Below are positions 43,984 to 53,567 of a stretch of DNA of 64,000 nt, piece after piece. Source of the stretch: Bradyrhizobium sp. ISRA430. Its GTDB lineage: Bacteria > Pseudomonadota > Alphaproteobacteria > Rhizobiales > Xanthobacteraceae. The position numbers and the translations under genes were made by a program. Each line of letters opens with the position of its first letter. Position 1 is the stretch's first letter. The notes under the pieces were generated by a model. It made no database searches. It saw nothing but the letters and a program-made list of their open reading frames with translations, and was not told where the DNA came from. The stretch is taken from positions 7,046,501-7,110,500 of the forward strand of contig NZ_CP094516.1 of NCBI RefSeq assembly GCF_029909975.1, given 5' to 3'.

Positions 43984-44517
43984 ATGTCCGGATTCGCGAT
44001 CGAACACGGAATAGCGCTTGGCCAGAAGTCCCCGCTGATCTCGACCAGCGTGACGCTCAGGGCACTTCCCGAGGGCCACGTGCTGCACGTGCTTTCTGCG
44101 AACGCGGAGGACGATCTTTCCGAAACAATCCGCGGCGCGCTCGGACGCGAGGCGTTCGCCGTACGTGGCGGGTCGCCCGGTCAGTGCTTCGTGGTCGGCG
44201 ACGAGCCTATGTCGACGGCAGCACTCGCCGACATCGTACAAAAGCTGAAGCCGCATGCTGACGTCGTTGATCAGAGCCACGGCCGTGTCCGCATAGCCAT
44301 CGCGGGAGCAAAGGCCCCCTCCGTGCTGGCCAAGGGTACCGCGGTGGAGCTTGAGTCAGACGCCTTCCCGGTGGGCCGCGCGACAACGACGCTGATCGGC
44401 CACATCGCAACGCACGTCACCCGCGTCTCGGAGGATGGATTCGAGCTGATGGTGCTGCGAGGTTTTGCGGAAAGTCTATGGGACGAACTCACCGAGCTGA
44501 GCGCAGAATTTCGCTGA
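43984..44517 (+). CDS. soxG: Sarcosine oxidase gamma subunit
   Basis: 177 residues, the normal size for SoxG. The C-terminal segment ATTTLIGHIATHVTRVSEDGFELMVLRGFAESLWD is the conserved part of the family. It starts 6 bp after soxA. The subunit is structurally required in the heterotetramer and lies near the GcvT-like domain of the alpha subunit. Confidence 0.92.
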   Translation: MSGFAIEHGIALGQKSPLISTSVTLRALPEGHVLHVLSANAEDDLSETIRGALGREAFAVRGGSPGQCFVVGDEPMSTAALADIVQKLKPHADVVDQSHGRVRIAIAGAKAPSVLAKGTAVELESDAFPVGRATTTLIGHIATHVTRVSEDGFELMVLRGFAESLWDELTELSAEFR

Positions 44518-44582
44518 CTTCACATCAACGGACGCGTGCTTGGCCACTTTCTCGCCAACTTGCCGATTCGACAGGAGTAGAT

Positions 44583-45470
44583 ATGACGACCAAGCTTATT
44601 CTGACTGTTAAGTGCAAGTCGGCACGGGGCATTGTAGCCGCGATCTCGACTTATTTGGCAGAAAATGGCTGCAACATTGTTGCTAGTTCGCAATTCGATG
44701 ATTGCGACACCGATATGTTTTTCATGCGGGTCAGCTTCGTCTCCGAAGAAGGCGTTAAGCATGCGGCACTTACGGAAGGTTTCAAACCTGTTGCCGGTAA
44801 GTTCGGTATGGACTGGGAGATTTTCGATACCTCGAAGCGCATGAAGGTGCTCTTAATGGTCTCCCGCTTTGGTCACTGCCTCAACGACCTGCTCTACCGC
44901 TGGAAGATCGGCGCATTACCGATTGACATCGTCGGCGTCGTGTCGAACCACTTCGATTATCAGAAGCTCGTCGTCAACAACGACATCCCCTTCCACCACA
45001 TCAAGGTGACGAAGGAGAACAAGCCCCAAGCCGAAGCGCAATTGACTGAAATCATCGAGCTGACGGGCACCGATCTTGTCGTGCTGGCTCGTTACATGCA
45101 GGTCCTGTCCGACGGATTGTGTTCAAAGATGTCAGGCAAGATCATCAATATCCACCATTCCTTCCTGCCGAGCTTCAAGGGAGCAAACCCGTACAAACAG
45201 GCTCACGAGCGCGGCGTGAAGCTGATCGGTGCGACGGCCCATTACGTCACCGCCGACCTCGACGAAGGTCCGATCATCGAGCAGGATACCGCGCGTATCA
45301 CTCATGCCCAGTCGGCTGATGACTACGTTTCGATCGGCCGCGACGTGGAAAGCCAGGTTCTGGCCCGCGCCATCCATGCGCATATTGACCATCGCACCTT
45401 CATCAACGGCAACCGAACCATCGTGTTCCCGGCGAGCCCGGGCAGCTATGCATCCGAAAGAATGGGTTGA
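44583..45470 (+). CDS. purU: Formyltetrahydrofolate deformylase
   Basis: 295 residues from the ATG at 44583, preceded by ACAGGAG. An N-terminal ACT domain (ILTVKCKSARGIVAAIS) is followed by a formyltransferase-fold domain. The catalytic Asn and His lie in INIHHSFLPSFKG and the Asp in DLDEGPIIEQD. It hydrolyses 10-formyl-THF to formate and THF. Here it should recycle THF after FolD oxidises the methylene unit from sarcosine. A frame from 44478 overlaps soxG and is not used. Confidence 0.94.
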   Translation: MTTKLILTVKCKSARGIVAAISTYLAENGCNIVASSQFDDCDTDMFFMRVSFVSEEGVKHAALTEGFKPVAGKFGMDWEIFDTSKRMKVLLMVSRFGHCLNDLLYRWKIGALPIDIVGVVSNHFDYQKLVVNNDIPFHHIKVTKENKPQAEAQLTEIIELTGTDLVVLARYMQVLSDGLCSKMSGKIINIHHSFLPSFKGANPYKQAHERGVKLIGATAHYVTADLDEGPIIEQDTARITHAQSADDYVSIGRDVESQVLARAIHAHIDHRTFINGNRTIVFPASPGSYASERMG

Positions 45471-45473
45471 GCG

Positions 45474-46373
45474 ATGGTACAAGTAATCGACGGCAAACAG
45501 ATCGCCGCGTCCGTCATCGACAAAGTGAAGGCGGCCTCCGCGGAGCTTCAGGCGCAGAATGGCGTCAGGACCGGCCTCGCCGTGATCATCGTTGGCGATG
45601 ATCCTGCAAGCCGTACATATGTCGGTGCGAAAAGCCGCATGGCGAAGGATTGCGGCTTCAATTCGGTCCAGCACACCTTGCCGACTGAGACAAGCCAGGA
45701 GGAGCTTGCAGCGCTCGTGACGGCGCTGAACGCCGATGAGTCCATTCACGGCGTGCTCGTGCAGCTGCCATTGCCGAGGCATCTTAACAGCGAAGCGATC
45801 ATCCAGTCGATCCTGCCGGAGAAGGACGTCGACGGGCTGAATGTCGTTAATGCCGGCAAGCTTGCGACTGGGGATCTGGAAACGGGCCTCGTGTCCTGCA
45901 CGCCAGCCGGTGCGATGCTTCTGATCCGCCGCACGCGTGGCGGGGACCTTTCCGGCCTCACTGCTGTGGTAATCGGCCGATCAAATCTTTTCGGCAAGCC
46001 GATGGCTCAGCTGCTGCTCAACGCCAACGCCACCGTGACCGTGGCGCACTCGCGGACCAAGAACCTGCCAGATGTCTGCCGTGACGCCGACATCCTCGTC
46101 GCCGCCGTTGGCCGCCCGGAAATGGTCAAAGCCGATTGGGTGAAGCGAGGCGCTACCGTCATCGACGTCGGTATAAATCGGATCGACACGCCTGAACGAG
46201 GCAAAGGCAAAACCCGCCTGGTGGGAGATGTGGCCTTCGCTGAAGTATCCGAGGTCTGTGAAAATATCACGCCTGTTCCCGGAGGTGTCGGTCCGATGAC
46301 GATCGCCATGCTAATGGCAAATACTGTGATCGCGGCGCATAGGACCGTAGGACGACCGTTGAAGATATTCTAA
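45474..46373 (+). CDS. folD: Methylenetetrahydrofolate dehydrogenase/cyclohydrolase
   Basis: 299 residues. The catalytic lysine lies in [14 protein letters not shown], followed by [14 protein letters not shown], the [13 protein letters not shown] segment and the NADP loop [30 protein letters not shown] ends the domain. It oxidises 5,10-methylene-THF to 10-formyl-THF. It is the last gene of the sarcosine operon, 3 bp after purU. This is likely a pathway-dedicated copy in addition to a housekeeping folD elsewhere. Confidence 0.95.
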   Translation: MVQVIDGKQIAASVIDKVKAASAELQAQNGVRTGLAVIIVGDDPASRTYVGAKSRMAKDCGFNSVQHTLPTETSQEELAALVTALNADESIHGVLVQLPLPRHLNSEAIIQSILPEKDVDGLNVVNAGKLATGDLETGLVSCTPAGAMLLIRRTRGGDLSGLTAVVIGRSNLFGKPMAQLLLNANATVTVAHSRTKNLPDVCRDADILVAAVGRPEMVKADWVKRGATVIDVGINRIDTPERGKGKTRLVGDVAFAEVSEVCENITPVPGGVGPMTIAMLMANTVIAAHRTVGRPLKIF

Positions 46374-47423
46374 ACATGATGATCGAATCACGCCGGTACG
46401 ACTGCCAAGCCTGTAAACCGCGGCACAGAATTATCGAATTCCTCGCTTTCTGTATGATCCCGATAACTTCAACCTCGTGACGACCGCGCAGGGCAAGCTG
46501 GGCGATTTTCTGACGTGGCCGTTGCACTATCGGCGATCCGGTCGTCGTGGATTACTTGCCGAAGACAGATGAGAGGCGGACCGCGAAGCGCGACCTGTGG
46601 CGCGTTAGATTTCGGCTAACTGCAATATTCTGGGGCCGCGTTATTTCATCCGTGACGCTTTGATTTTTTGAGAAGCGCGAAGGGCGGGAGCCGCAGTCGT
46701 CCTTTGCCAAGCTCATCGCCACCTACTCCACACCGCCTCCAGTAGCAGATGAACTCGGCGGTCTATTAGGCAGCACGTGACTGCCAACAACCAAGCAACG
46801 ATACCGTTGCTCAAGCCGCCATTCATGTGGCGGTTCTGCACTCAAAGCGATTGGGAAGACAAAGAAAGACAGATGGCGCACGATCTAAGGCAGCAGTGTT
46901 GGCGCCCTCCTGCCGGAAAAACTTGCACGTGGACATGGGGATTGATCTTTGTCTTCCATTGGTCAACGAGAAGGCGTGCCGATTTGGGTCTGCCAACCGC
47001 GCGTCCTGCTTCAGCTTCAGTCTTAGATCTGACACTCACGCATCCGGTACGAGCCGAGTTCGATTCGGGCACGCGCGGCGACAGACTCTCACGAAGCTTA
47101 AAACTCGGGACATCGAAAGCGTTTCTCAGGATCATGAACTGTCTGGGCCGATGGCTCATGTATGATTCAGGTTGTACAACCTGGCGCTACGGCTTCGAGC
47201 CCTTTCTGGCGGCCGTTGTGGCGAAGCTGGCGGGTGGCATGCACTGATTCACGATGCGAGAAACCGCTTTGCATCTTCGGGATCTCCTGCCGCCGCAAGC
47301 GCGCCACCGGTCGCCCGGTCGCGCACCAACAATATCTTTGGTAATCACAGCGCCCGCCGATTTCCCTTCTATCGCGATCGATCGGTGCGATCCGCGCATT
47401 GAGTTCGCAATGGTTCAAGAGCA
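46374..47423. other. Kilobase without a supported gene
   Basis: Frames such as 46777-47247 are open but have no recognisable domain, no ribosome site and residue composition typical of non-coding GC-rich DNA. The segment between folD and the IS630 fragment probably holds degraded insertion sequences that I cannot name. Confidence 0.4.
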
Positions 47424-47653
47424 ATGCGTCGTAACGAAATAGCCGCTCACGAAGCGCTCGATGGAAGCGAGGATGTCATCGATTTGGTCCCCCGGAACGG
47501 TTTGGGATCGGCTTTTTGTCGCTCGATGAACGAGGCGATGTCGGCCCTGAGGGCAGCTACGCTGGGATAGACGCCGCGCCTGATCTTCTTATCGGTGAGG
47601 AGCGCAAAGAAGGGCTCGACTTGGTTGAGCCATGACGAAATGGCCGGGGTCAA
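47424..47653 (-). pseudogene. IS630-family transposase, C-terminal fragment
   Basis: SSWLNQVEPFFALLTDKKIRRG and FIERQKADPKPFRGTK match the end of IS630-type DDE transposases, including the catalytic glutamate in NQVEPFF. A one-base frameshift follows the KPFRGTK segment, and the normal end DDILASIERF continues in the neighbouring frame. The rest of the transposase is absent. Confidence 0.75.
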
Positions 47654-47684
47654 GTGCGACCGCCAGTTGCAGGTGACAGGAGGG

Positions 47685-47703
47685 CCCGCACTTATCGTGC
47701 GGG
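47685..47703 (+). terminator. Short GC hairpin at an IS/MFS junction
   Basis: CCCGCAC-TTATC-GTGCGGG is a perfect 7-bp stem with a 5-base loop, followed by a modest T-containing tail (TGTTTCTGCCTTTT). It may be a transcription terminator or the end of the IS630-related element. It lies at the start of the MFS relic. Confidence 0.3.
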
Positions 47704-48064
47704 TGTTTCTGCCTTTTGCTGTCGGCTATTACCTCTCCTATCTCTTCAGAACAATGTGATCGCCGCCCCCTTAACATTGGAGTTGGGGCTCGACGCTGGT
47801 GATCTCGGCTTGCTCACCTCAGTCGATTTCCTTACGTTCGCGGCTGCGCAAATAGCGATCGGCATCCTTTTGGACGGTTATGGTCCGTGGCAAATCCAGA
47901 GCATTCTGCTGGTTGTTGCTGCAGTGGATGCGGCATTCTTTGCGGCATCAGACAATTTGCTTGTGCTGTTTGTCGGTCGGGCATTGGTCGGTCTCGGCGT
48001 CGCTGCAAGTCTGACCGCTGGACTGAAAGCTCTCGCCGAGGCAGTTATTACTGACTTGCATCGG
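47697..48064 (+). pseudogene. MFS transporter, N-terminal fragment
   Basis: The first part reads RVFLPFAVGYYLSYLFRT and then shifts frame near 47755. The next part reads VIAAPLTLELGLDAGDLGLLTS, GILLDGYGPWQIQS and LFVGRALVGLGVAASLTAGLKA. These are helices 1-4 of an MFS permease, with the motif GxxxDxxGxR partly kept. After GLKALAEAV the sequence changes to an unrelated monooxygenase fragment. Confidence 0.7.
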
Positions 48065-48300
48065 GCTGCCGCAATGGCGTCCGGTCTTCATCCAGGCGGG
48101 CGCTTCCGATCGCAGCCGCGATTTCGCGGCACGATCGGCCGCGATCATTTTCGTGACGTCGCGGTCGAATTCCGCAACGACCTTCGCGCCCGCGCGGTGC
48201 GGTTCGGCCGCGATCCGAATACGCTCAAGGTGCTGCCCGGCATCGTCCCGGTGATTGGCGATACGGAGAAGCAGGCCAAGGCGCTCCAACTACCGCGAGG
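48065..48300 (+). pseudogene. Luciferase-like (nitrilotriacetate monooxygenase type) fragment, frameshifted
   Basis: One frame gives RPVFIQAGASDRSRDFAARSAAIIF, the conserved segment of NtaA/SnaA-type FMN-dependent monooxygenases. Another frame then gives RAVRFGRDPNTLKVLPGIVPVIGDTEKQA, the next conserved block. Neither end of the gene remains. It was joined to the MFS fragment by a rearrangement. Confidence 0.6.
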
Positions 48301-48589
48301 TCTCCGAACTGCCGCGGCGCTCCGGCTTGAGCCAGGCAGAACTGGGACAGCGTTACGGCGCGGGAAGAACCACCAGCGGGTTTGCTGGCACGCCCGGGAC
48401 CGAGTGGTTCCGGCCGGCGCCTGCGACGCTTTCATGTTGCAGGTCCCATATCTTCCAGGTGGTCTGGAGGGGCTCGTGCACGGCCAACATCGCGCCTGTT
48501 CCGGACCGAGTGCGACAGTTCGCCCATAGCCCACCGGACGCTCTACTCTTGCCCGAAAATCCCAGGGTTGCGACCAGCAAGTCATCCAC

Positions 48590-49352
48590 GATCGCGCGAG
48601 TTCTCGCGACTGATGCGCTTGCCGATCTCGTGGGCCTTGACGAAGGTGGTCTGCCGGTTCCAGACGATGCGCATACAATTCATTGTGCTGGATGCCGTTC
48701 ATCCGCTTGCGATTTCCCGCGATCGTCGAGGCGTTCCAGACCCCGCCGCGGGACCCTGGCACTGCCTTCCTGTTCAGGGCAGTGGCGATGTCCGAGGAGA
48801 CCGGGCGTCGAGGTAGTCCGCGGAAATCTGCCGGACGATCGCAGCTTCCGCTTCGTCGATCTCAACCTCTCCGGCTTTGCGCGGGGCGGGTGGTGGTCGT
48901 AGCTCCGGCCGCCGTGGCGGCGCCCGTCGCGAATGACGCGGCCTGACCGCGCCGGGTTTTGTGGGCCAAATCCCTCAAGAACAGGCAAACAGACCTTTGA
49001 CGCCGACCTGGAGATCGTCAGCGACGATGTTGTCCTGGACAGCGATCACCTGGACGCCGGCAGACCTGGTTCGTTGTGAAAGCCGCCCAGGCCTTCGAGG
49101 TCGCCTGAGATGGGGTCGAAAGACTTCGATCACATCGAACTTCCGGCTCCTGGCATTCGGCATCAGGCGCTGAAAGCCCGTGCGGTTGACGGTGGAGGGG
49201 CCGGAAATGCCGTGATCGGAGTAGACCTCAACGACGATGTGACCCTCACGCTTGCAGAATGCGCGGCACAGCGCGACCTGATCCTCAATCGACTTGCCGC
49301 TCTGCTTTTCATTCTCACTAAACATTGTGTAGATCGCCGCTCTCATCATCAT
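48590..49352 (-). pseudogene. Serine recombinase/resolvase, broken
   Basis: The N-terminal resolvase domain begins near 49352 (RAAIYTMFSENEKQSGKSIEDQVALCRAFC), continues with HGISGPSTVNRTGFQRLM and KFDVIEVFRPHLRR, and then needs frame corrections. The catalytic-serine segment reads MFSENEKQSG where relatives have RxSTENQ. Later the recombinase segment GGVWNASTIAGNRKRMNGIQHNELY appears near 48760, followed by further frameshifts. It is a different copy from the relic at 15.4-16.5 kb. Confidence 0.7.
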
Positions 49353-50220
49353 CGCCTGCACTGGTTTGACGGTTCTGCTGATTCTGGCGGCTATCGCTGC
49401 GGCGCGGGCAAGGGCGCGCACGAGTTTGCGCATTGTCTCGCTGAGCGCGTTTGTCCCGCTTTGCCAACGGGCACTGAAATGTGGGCCGGCCATGAATCAG
49501 CATCCCCGCGCCCGCGGCCGCGAGGGCCGCGTGGCGAATCCTGAAACGGCCTCCAAAGACGGGGCCCAGCGCCGGAGTGCAGGACGATATGTTCCTGGGC
49601 CGGTCCAAAGCACTCTGGTGGAAACCGATGCTCAGTAAGCGTAGCCCGCGACAAGAGTAGCGCCCCGTGACAGGATTGAAGCAATTCAGCCAAGATTGCA
49701 TCAAACACGTTCGATGTCCTTCGAACAATGTCCTCGAGACCGCAACGGACATCCGCGCCGGCTCGGAGGATCTGGCACCCTTACATGCCACTTGAAACCG
49801 CGTGCTGTTGGCGCAACTGTGCAAGGTCGCGTGTGCTTGTATGCCCTCGCACTCGCGTCCGAAGCAGGGTGATATTTCTCGAGAGTCACGGCTGCGGGAG
49901 ATGACCGCTGCCTAACCTTGTTCGCTCGACCTGCCGATACTGCCGAACTCGATTCTGTGTTTGATTTTACACATTCGTGTTCGCGTTACTCTTGTGCTCT
50001 AACCGCCAAGGGGATCAGAAACAATGTAATAGCGCCTGCAGCTTCGATGGCATCATTTCTGCAGGGAGGACTTGGAACGGAGCTCAAGGGGGATTGAACC
50101 GAAAGCGCACTGGAGATCTTTCGGCCCACGACTTAGCCGCACCCTCAGCGAGCCTTATTGCTCCTTTCGTATACGGGGCACCTTAACGATCGCTCCGTTA
50201 GCTCAGAGGAGGAGGAAGCC
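49353..50220. other. Stretch before the S9 peptidase with no supported gene
   Basis: Frames up to about 170 codons overlap on both strands without any recognisable domain. The promoter of the peptidase gene must lie here or upstream, but I see no clear elements. The GAGGAGGAAG ribosome site directly precedes 50221. Confidence 0.4.
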
Positions 50221-52533
50221 GTGAACCGCCGGAAAGACACACTGGGACACGAGATCCTGCAGGTAGCGGATTACGAACGAGCCCTCTCGATTAACGGCTA
50301 CTATGCTCAGCTCACGGTCAATGTCGCGGACGTGCCGTTCTGGATGTCAGATGGTGAGGCCTTTGCTTATTGCCGAAGCGTAAGGGGCCGGCGCCAATTC
50401 ATCCTCGTGAACGCTGTCAAGGGCGCAAAACAGCTGGCCTTTGATCATGATAAGGTGGCTGCCGCCCTCACCCGAGCAACGCAGAGGCATTACGACGCTG
50501 ACAATCTGCCATTCTGTCGCTTCGACCTGGCTAGCGATGGTCGCGAGATCAGCTTCGAGATCGATAGCACCAGGTGGAGCTGCGATCTTGTGAGCTACAC
50601 TTGTCTAAGCCAGAGCGCTTCCTCCAAAGTCGATGAGGAGAACCCCTATGGCAGCCCTCCGGTAGAAAATGATCCGAAGGAAAAAAGCGCGTCTCCTGAT
50701 GGTAAATGGCTGGCCTATATCAATAGGCACAATCTATTCCTGTGCAGCAAGGATGGCCCGCAGGACATGCCCTTGACCTGGGACGGATCCGAAAGCAACT
50801 ACTATGGGTTGTCGACACTGAGTTGGTCTCCGAACTCGCGCTATCTTGCGGGATACCGGTTCCGCCCCGGATACGAGCGTAAGATTCATTTCGTCGAATC
50901 GTCGCCGACCGACCAGCTTCATCCGAGGCGCCGGACGATGACGTATCCTAAACCTGGCGACCTGTTGACAGTATCACATCCGGTGCTCTTTGAGATCGGC
51001 AGCCGACGCGAGATCCAACTCGACAACAATCTATTCCGAAATCCGTACGAACTTTCGCCGATCGAGTGGTGGGAGGACAGTCGAGGTTTCACTTTTAAGT
51101 ATAATCAACGAGGTCATCAGCTCTATCGCCTTCTAGAAGTGGTAGCAGCCACCGGAGAAGTCCGCTCGCTGATCGATGAGTGGAGCAAGACCTTCATCGA
51201 CTATCAGCCACTGAACATGGACCAGGAGTGCACTGGCAAAATCTTTCAGTATAACGTCGCAGACGGGAAGGAGATCATCTGGGCGTCCGAGCGCGACGGA
51301 CACGAGCATCTCTACCTTTTCGATGGCCGAACCGGCGAGCTTAAAAATCAGATCACCAGAGGCAATTGGGTGGTCCGCACGGTCTATTTTGTTGATCCGG
51401 TTAGGCGCCAGATCTGGTTTGGCGCGAGCGGAATGAACGCAAGCGAAGATCCTTACTTCATCCATGGGTACCGAATCGACTTTGACGGGACGGGCCTGAG
51501 TGCGCTCACGCCTGGAGCGGCAAATCATCACATCGAGTTCTCGCCAGATGGCCGCTACTATGTAGACCTGTGTTCACGAATCGACCTTCCGCCGAGCTTG
51601 GTCTTATACCGAACCAGTGACAATTCGAAGCTCATGCAGGTCGAAAGCGCCGACATTTCGGAGCTCGTGGCTGCTGGCTGGACGCCGCCGCTCAGCTTTC
51701 ATGCGAAGGGGAGAGATGGCGAGACTGATATTTGGGGTGTCATTCACCTTCCCACTAATTTCGATCAAACCAAGCGATATCCGGTCGTAGAGAGAATATA
51801 TGCTGGCCCTCACGGTTCTTTCGTTCCGAAGTCATTCTCAGCCTCGGCCGAGCCGCTCGCGCAACTTGGATTCGTCGTTGTACAGATCGATGGGATGGGG
51901 ACGAACAACCGCTCGCGAGCGTTCCACGACGTCGCCTGGAAAAATCTGAAGGACGGTGGCCTTCCCGATCGAATCCTGTGGCACAAGGCGGCAAGCGCAA
52001 ACTATCCGTGGTACGATATTTCAAACCTTGGCATTTTTGGTGCGTCCGCCGGTGGTCAGAATGCGGTGAGCGCACTCCTCTTCCATTCTGAGTTCTACAA
52101 GGTAGGTGTCGCTAATTGTGGTTGCTATGACAACCGAATGGACAAGATCTGGTGGAATGAGCAGTGGATGGGCTGGCCGGTTGGCATCGAATATTCACAA
52201 TCCTCCTCCGTCGACAACGCGCACCGATTACAAGGTAAGCTGTTGCTGATTGTCGGCGAACTGGATGAAAACGTCGATCCGTCGTCCACCTTCCAACTTG
52301 CCGATCGTCTTATCGACGCAGGAAAATTCTTCGACATGCTTGTGGTGCCGAACGGAAACCACGGAGTGCCAGGCAATTACTGCAAACTAAAGCTCGTGGA
52401 TTTCTTCGTTCGCAACATTCTTTGGCAGATACCACCTAACTGGAACGCGGCTTCGATCGAGCCGCTGAGCCGGTGCTGGATGCGAGGACGCGATCGCCAA
52501 CAACTAATTAGCTCGATCGAATCTCACAAGTGA
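50221..52533 (+). CDS. Prolyl oligopeptidase (S9) family serine peptidase, DPP-IV-like
   Basis: 770 residues from a GTG with a very strong ribosome site (GAGGAGGAAG). The open frame to 50158 is not needed. The N-terminal half is a beta-propeller-like region with repeated blocks (SASPDGKWLAYINRHNL, LSWSPNSRYLAGYR, IEFSPDGRYY). The C-terminal alpha/beta-hydrolase domain holds S609 in IFGASAGGQNA, D682 in VGELDENVDP and H714 in PNGNHGVPG. The nucleophile motif is GASAGG rather than the common GWSYGG. No signal peptide is visible, so it should be cytoplasmic. Family members cut after proline in short peptides. No operon partner is apparent. Confidence 0.87.
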   Translation: MNRRKDTLGHEILQVADYERALSINGYYAQLTVNVADVPFWMSDGEAFAYCRSVRGRRQFILVNAVKGAKQLAFDHDKVAAALTRATQRHYDADNLPFCRFDLASDGREISFEIDSTRWSCDLVSYTCLSQSASSKVDEENPYGSPPVENDPKEKSASPDGKWLAYINRHNLFLCSKDGPQDMPLTWDGSESNYYGLSTLSWSPNSRYLAGYRFRPGYERKIHFVESSPTDQLHPRRRTMTYPKPGDLLTVSHPVLFEIGSRREIQLDNNLFRNPYELSPIEWWEDSRGFTFKYNQRGHQLYRLLEVVAATGEVRSLIDEWSKTFIDYQPLNMDQECTGKIFQYNVADGKEIIWASERDGHEHLYLFDGRTGELKNQITRGNWVVRTVYFVDPVRRQIWFGASGMNASEDPYFIHGYRIDFDGTGLSALTPGAANHHIEFSPDGRYYVDLCSRIDLPPSLVLYRTSDNSKLMQVESADISELVAAGWTPPLSFHAKGRDGETDIWGVIHLPTNFDQTKRYPVVERIYAGPHGSFVPKSFSASAEPLAQLGFVVVQIDGMGTNNRSRAFHDVAWKNLKDGGLPDRILWHKAASANYPWYDISNLGIFGASAGGQNAVSALLFHSEFYKVGVANCGCYDNRMDKIWWNEQWMGWPVGIEYSQSSSVDNAHRLQGKLLLIVGELDENVDPSSTFQLADRLIDAGKFFDMLVVPNGNHGVPGNYCKLKLVDFFVRNILWQIPPNWNAASIEPLSRCWMRGRDRQQLISSIESHK

Positions 52534-53186
52534 TGTCCGCGTTCTACGGCGGGACGATTTTGGCCCGGTCAGCGTTCGTGTGAAGCGCGGATGACGGTAG
52601 GTCATGGGCACCTTCAGTTCGCGGGCAGATCGGAAGACGCCGCGTAGAAGCTCAACAGCAGAGAGCGGAATGGTTTACCTCTTGGATGTAACGGATCATG
52701 AGTGGGGGATGTACCAAGTCCTTCGCACCAACTCATAGATAAGCATATTGAGGGCGTTGCACTTCAACAGGATCCCATGGCTGGGTACCTAACAGTTGAT
52801 GACGCCTTCGCGTTTCCCGACATTTGCAGGCCATCCACCACATCAGCAGTGATGAGGCGCAGCCCAAGTCAGCGGACATCGTGGTGATCGGTGGTGCGAT
52901 TGTTAGCGCCAGTGCGGCCGTATCCTGGCGCGGCGGGGCCTATAGCTAGCGCTTGTCCAAAAGGGGGGATGTCGGTTGCGAAAAGTCCGGCCAGAGTGTG
53001 GTTAGTGCCGTCGGCAGAACCGCGATGCGCGTGAATTTCCGCTCGCCAATCTTGCAACTCGCGAGCTTCAAGAAGCGAAGCTCATGCTCCTGGGCAGGTA
53101 CCGATTCTCCTGCAAAGAACAGTTTGAGAGTCGTTTTCGCGACCGGCATGCAATTTGCTGAAAGATCCGGAAACGAGAGGGGCTTG
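52534..53186. other. Intergenic stretch with an FAD-oxidoreductase scrap
   Basis: About 650 bp after the peptidase. The only recognisable piece is at 52848-52950. No gene is supported in the remainder. Confidence 0.4.
52848..52950 (+). pseudogene. FAD-dependent oxidoreductase, N-terminal scrap
   Basis: The frame reads SADIVVIGGAIVSASAAVSW and stops soon after. This recalls the dinucleotide-binding start of D-amino-acid-oxidase-type enzymes (ADVVVIGGGIVGASxA) with the second and third glycine positions mutated. Only about 30 residues remain. Confidence 0.4.
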
Positions 53187-53558
53187 ATGACAAGCAGTGA
53201 CATCATTCGCCAATTACACCAGCGCCGGCGCGTCTTTTCAAGGACTGTAGGAGAGAGCACAATTGTGAGGATACTGACAAAGCCCAAACATGCCGTCGAC
53301 CGGGTCCACTACGCGATTGTGCGTGTGGTCCGGCGGGTCCTGCGCGTCCTTACTCGGCTATCGCAGTCGATTGCGCCATTCGGCCCAATCGACGCCGGCC
53401 TTGATGGGGCGCACCGTGAGCCGCCAATGAGTTCTCCGGCAGTCCATGCGGCTGAATGGCGCCTGGACGGCAAAGCGCAAGTTCCTCTAACAACCGCGCG
53501 TCGAATGGAGCGCATCAGGCGAAGTAAGGCCAACGACAAACCGTTTCACTCATACTAG
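53187..53558 (+). CDS. Small arginine-rich hypothetical protein, overlapping the AAA gene's ribosome site
   Basis: 123 codons from an ATG at 53187 preceded by GAGAGGGG. Composition is basic (many Arg in RIRRSK, VRRVLRVLTR), with no recognised domain or membrane segment. Its TAG stop overlaps the AGGAG that serves the AAA ATPase, a layout that suggests translational coupling. Alternatively this is a chance frame, since several competing frames are open on the other strand. Confidence 0.35.
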   Translation: MTSSDIIRQLHQRRRVFSRTVGESTIVRILTKPKHAVDRVHYAIVRVVRRVLRVLTRLSQSIAPFGPIDAGLDGAHREPPMSSPAVHAAEWRLDGKAQVPLTTARRMERIRRSKANDKPFHSY

Positions 53559-53567
53559 GAGCTTCAA

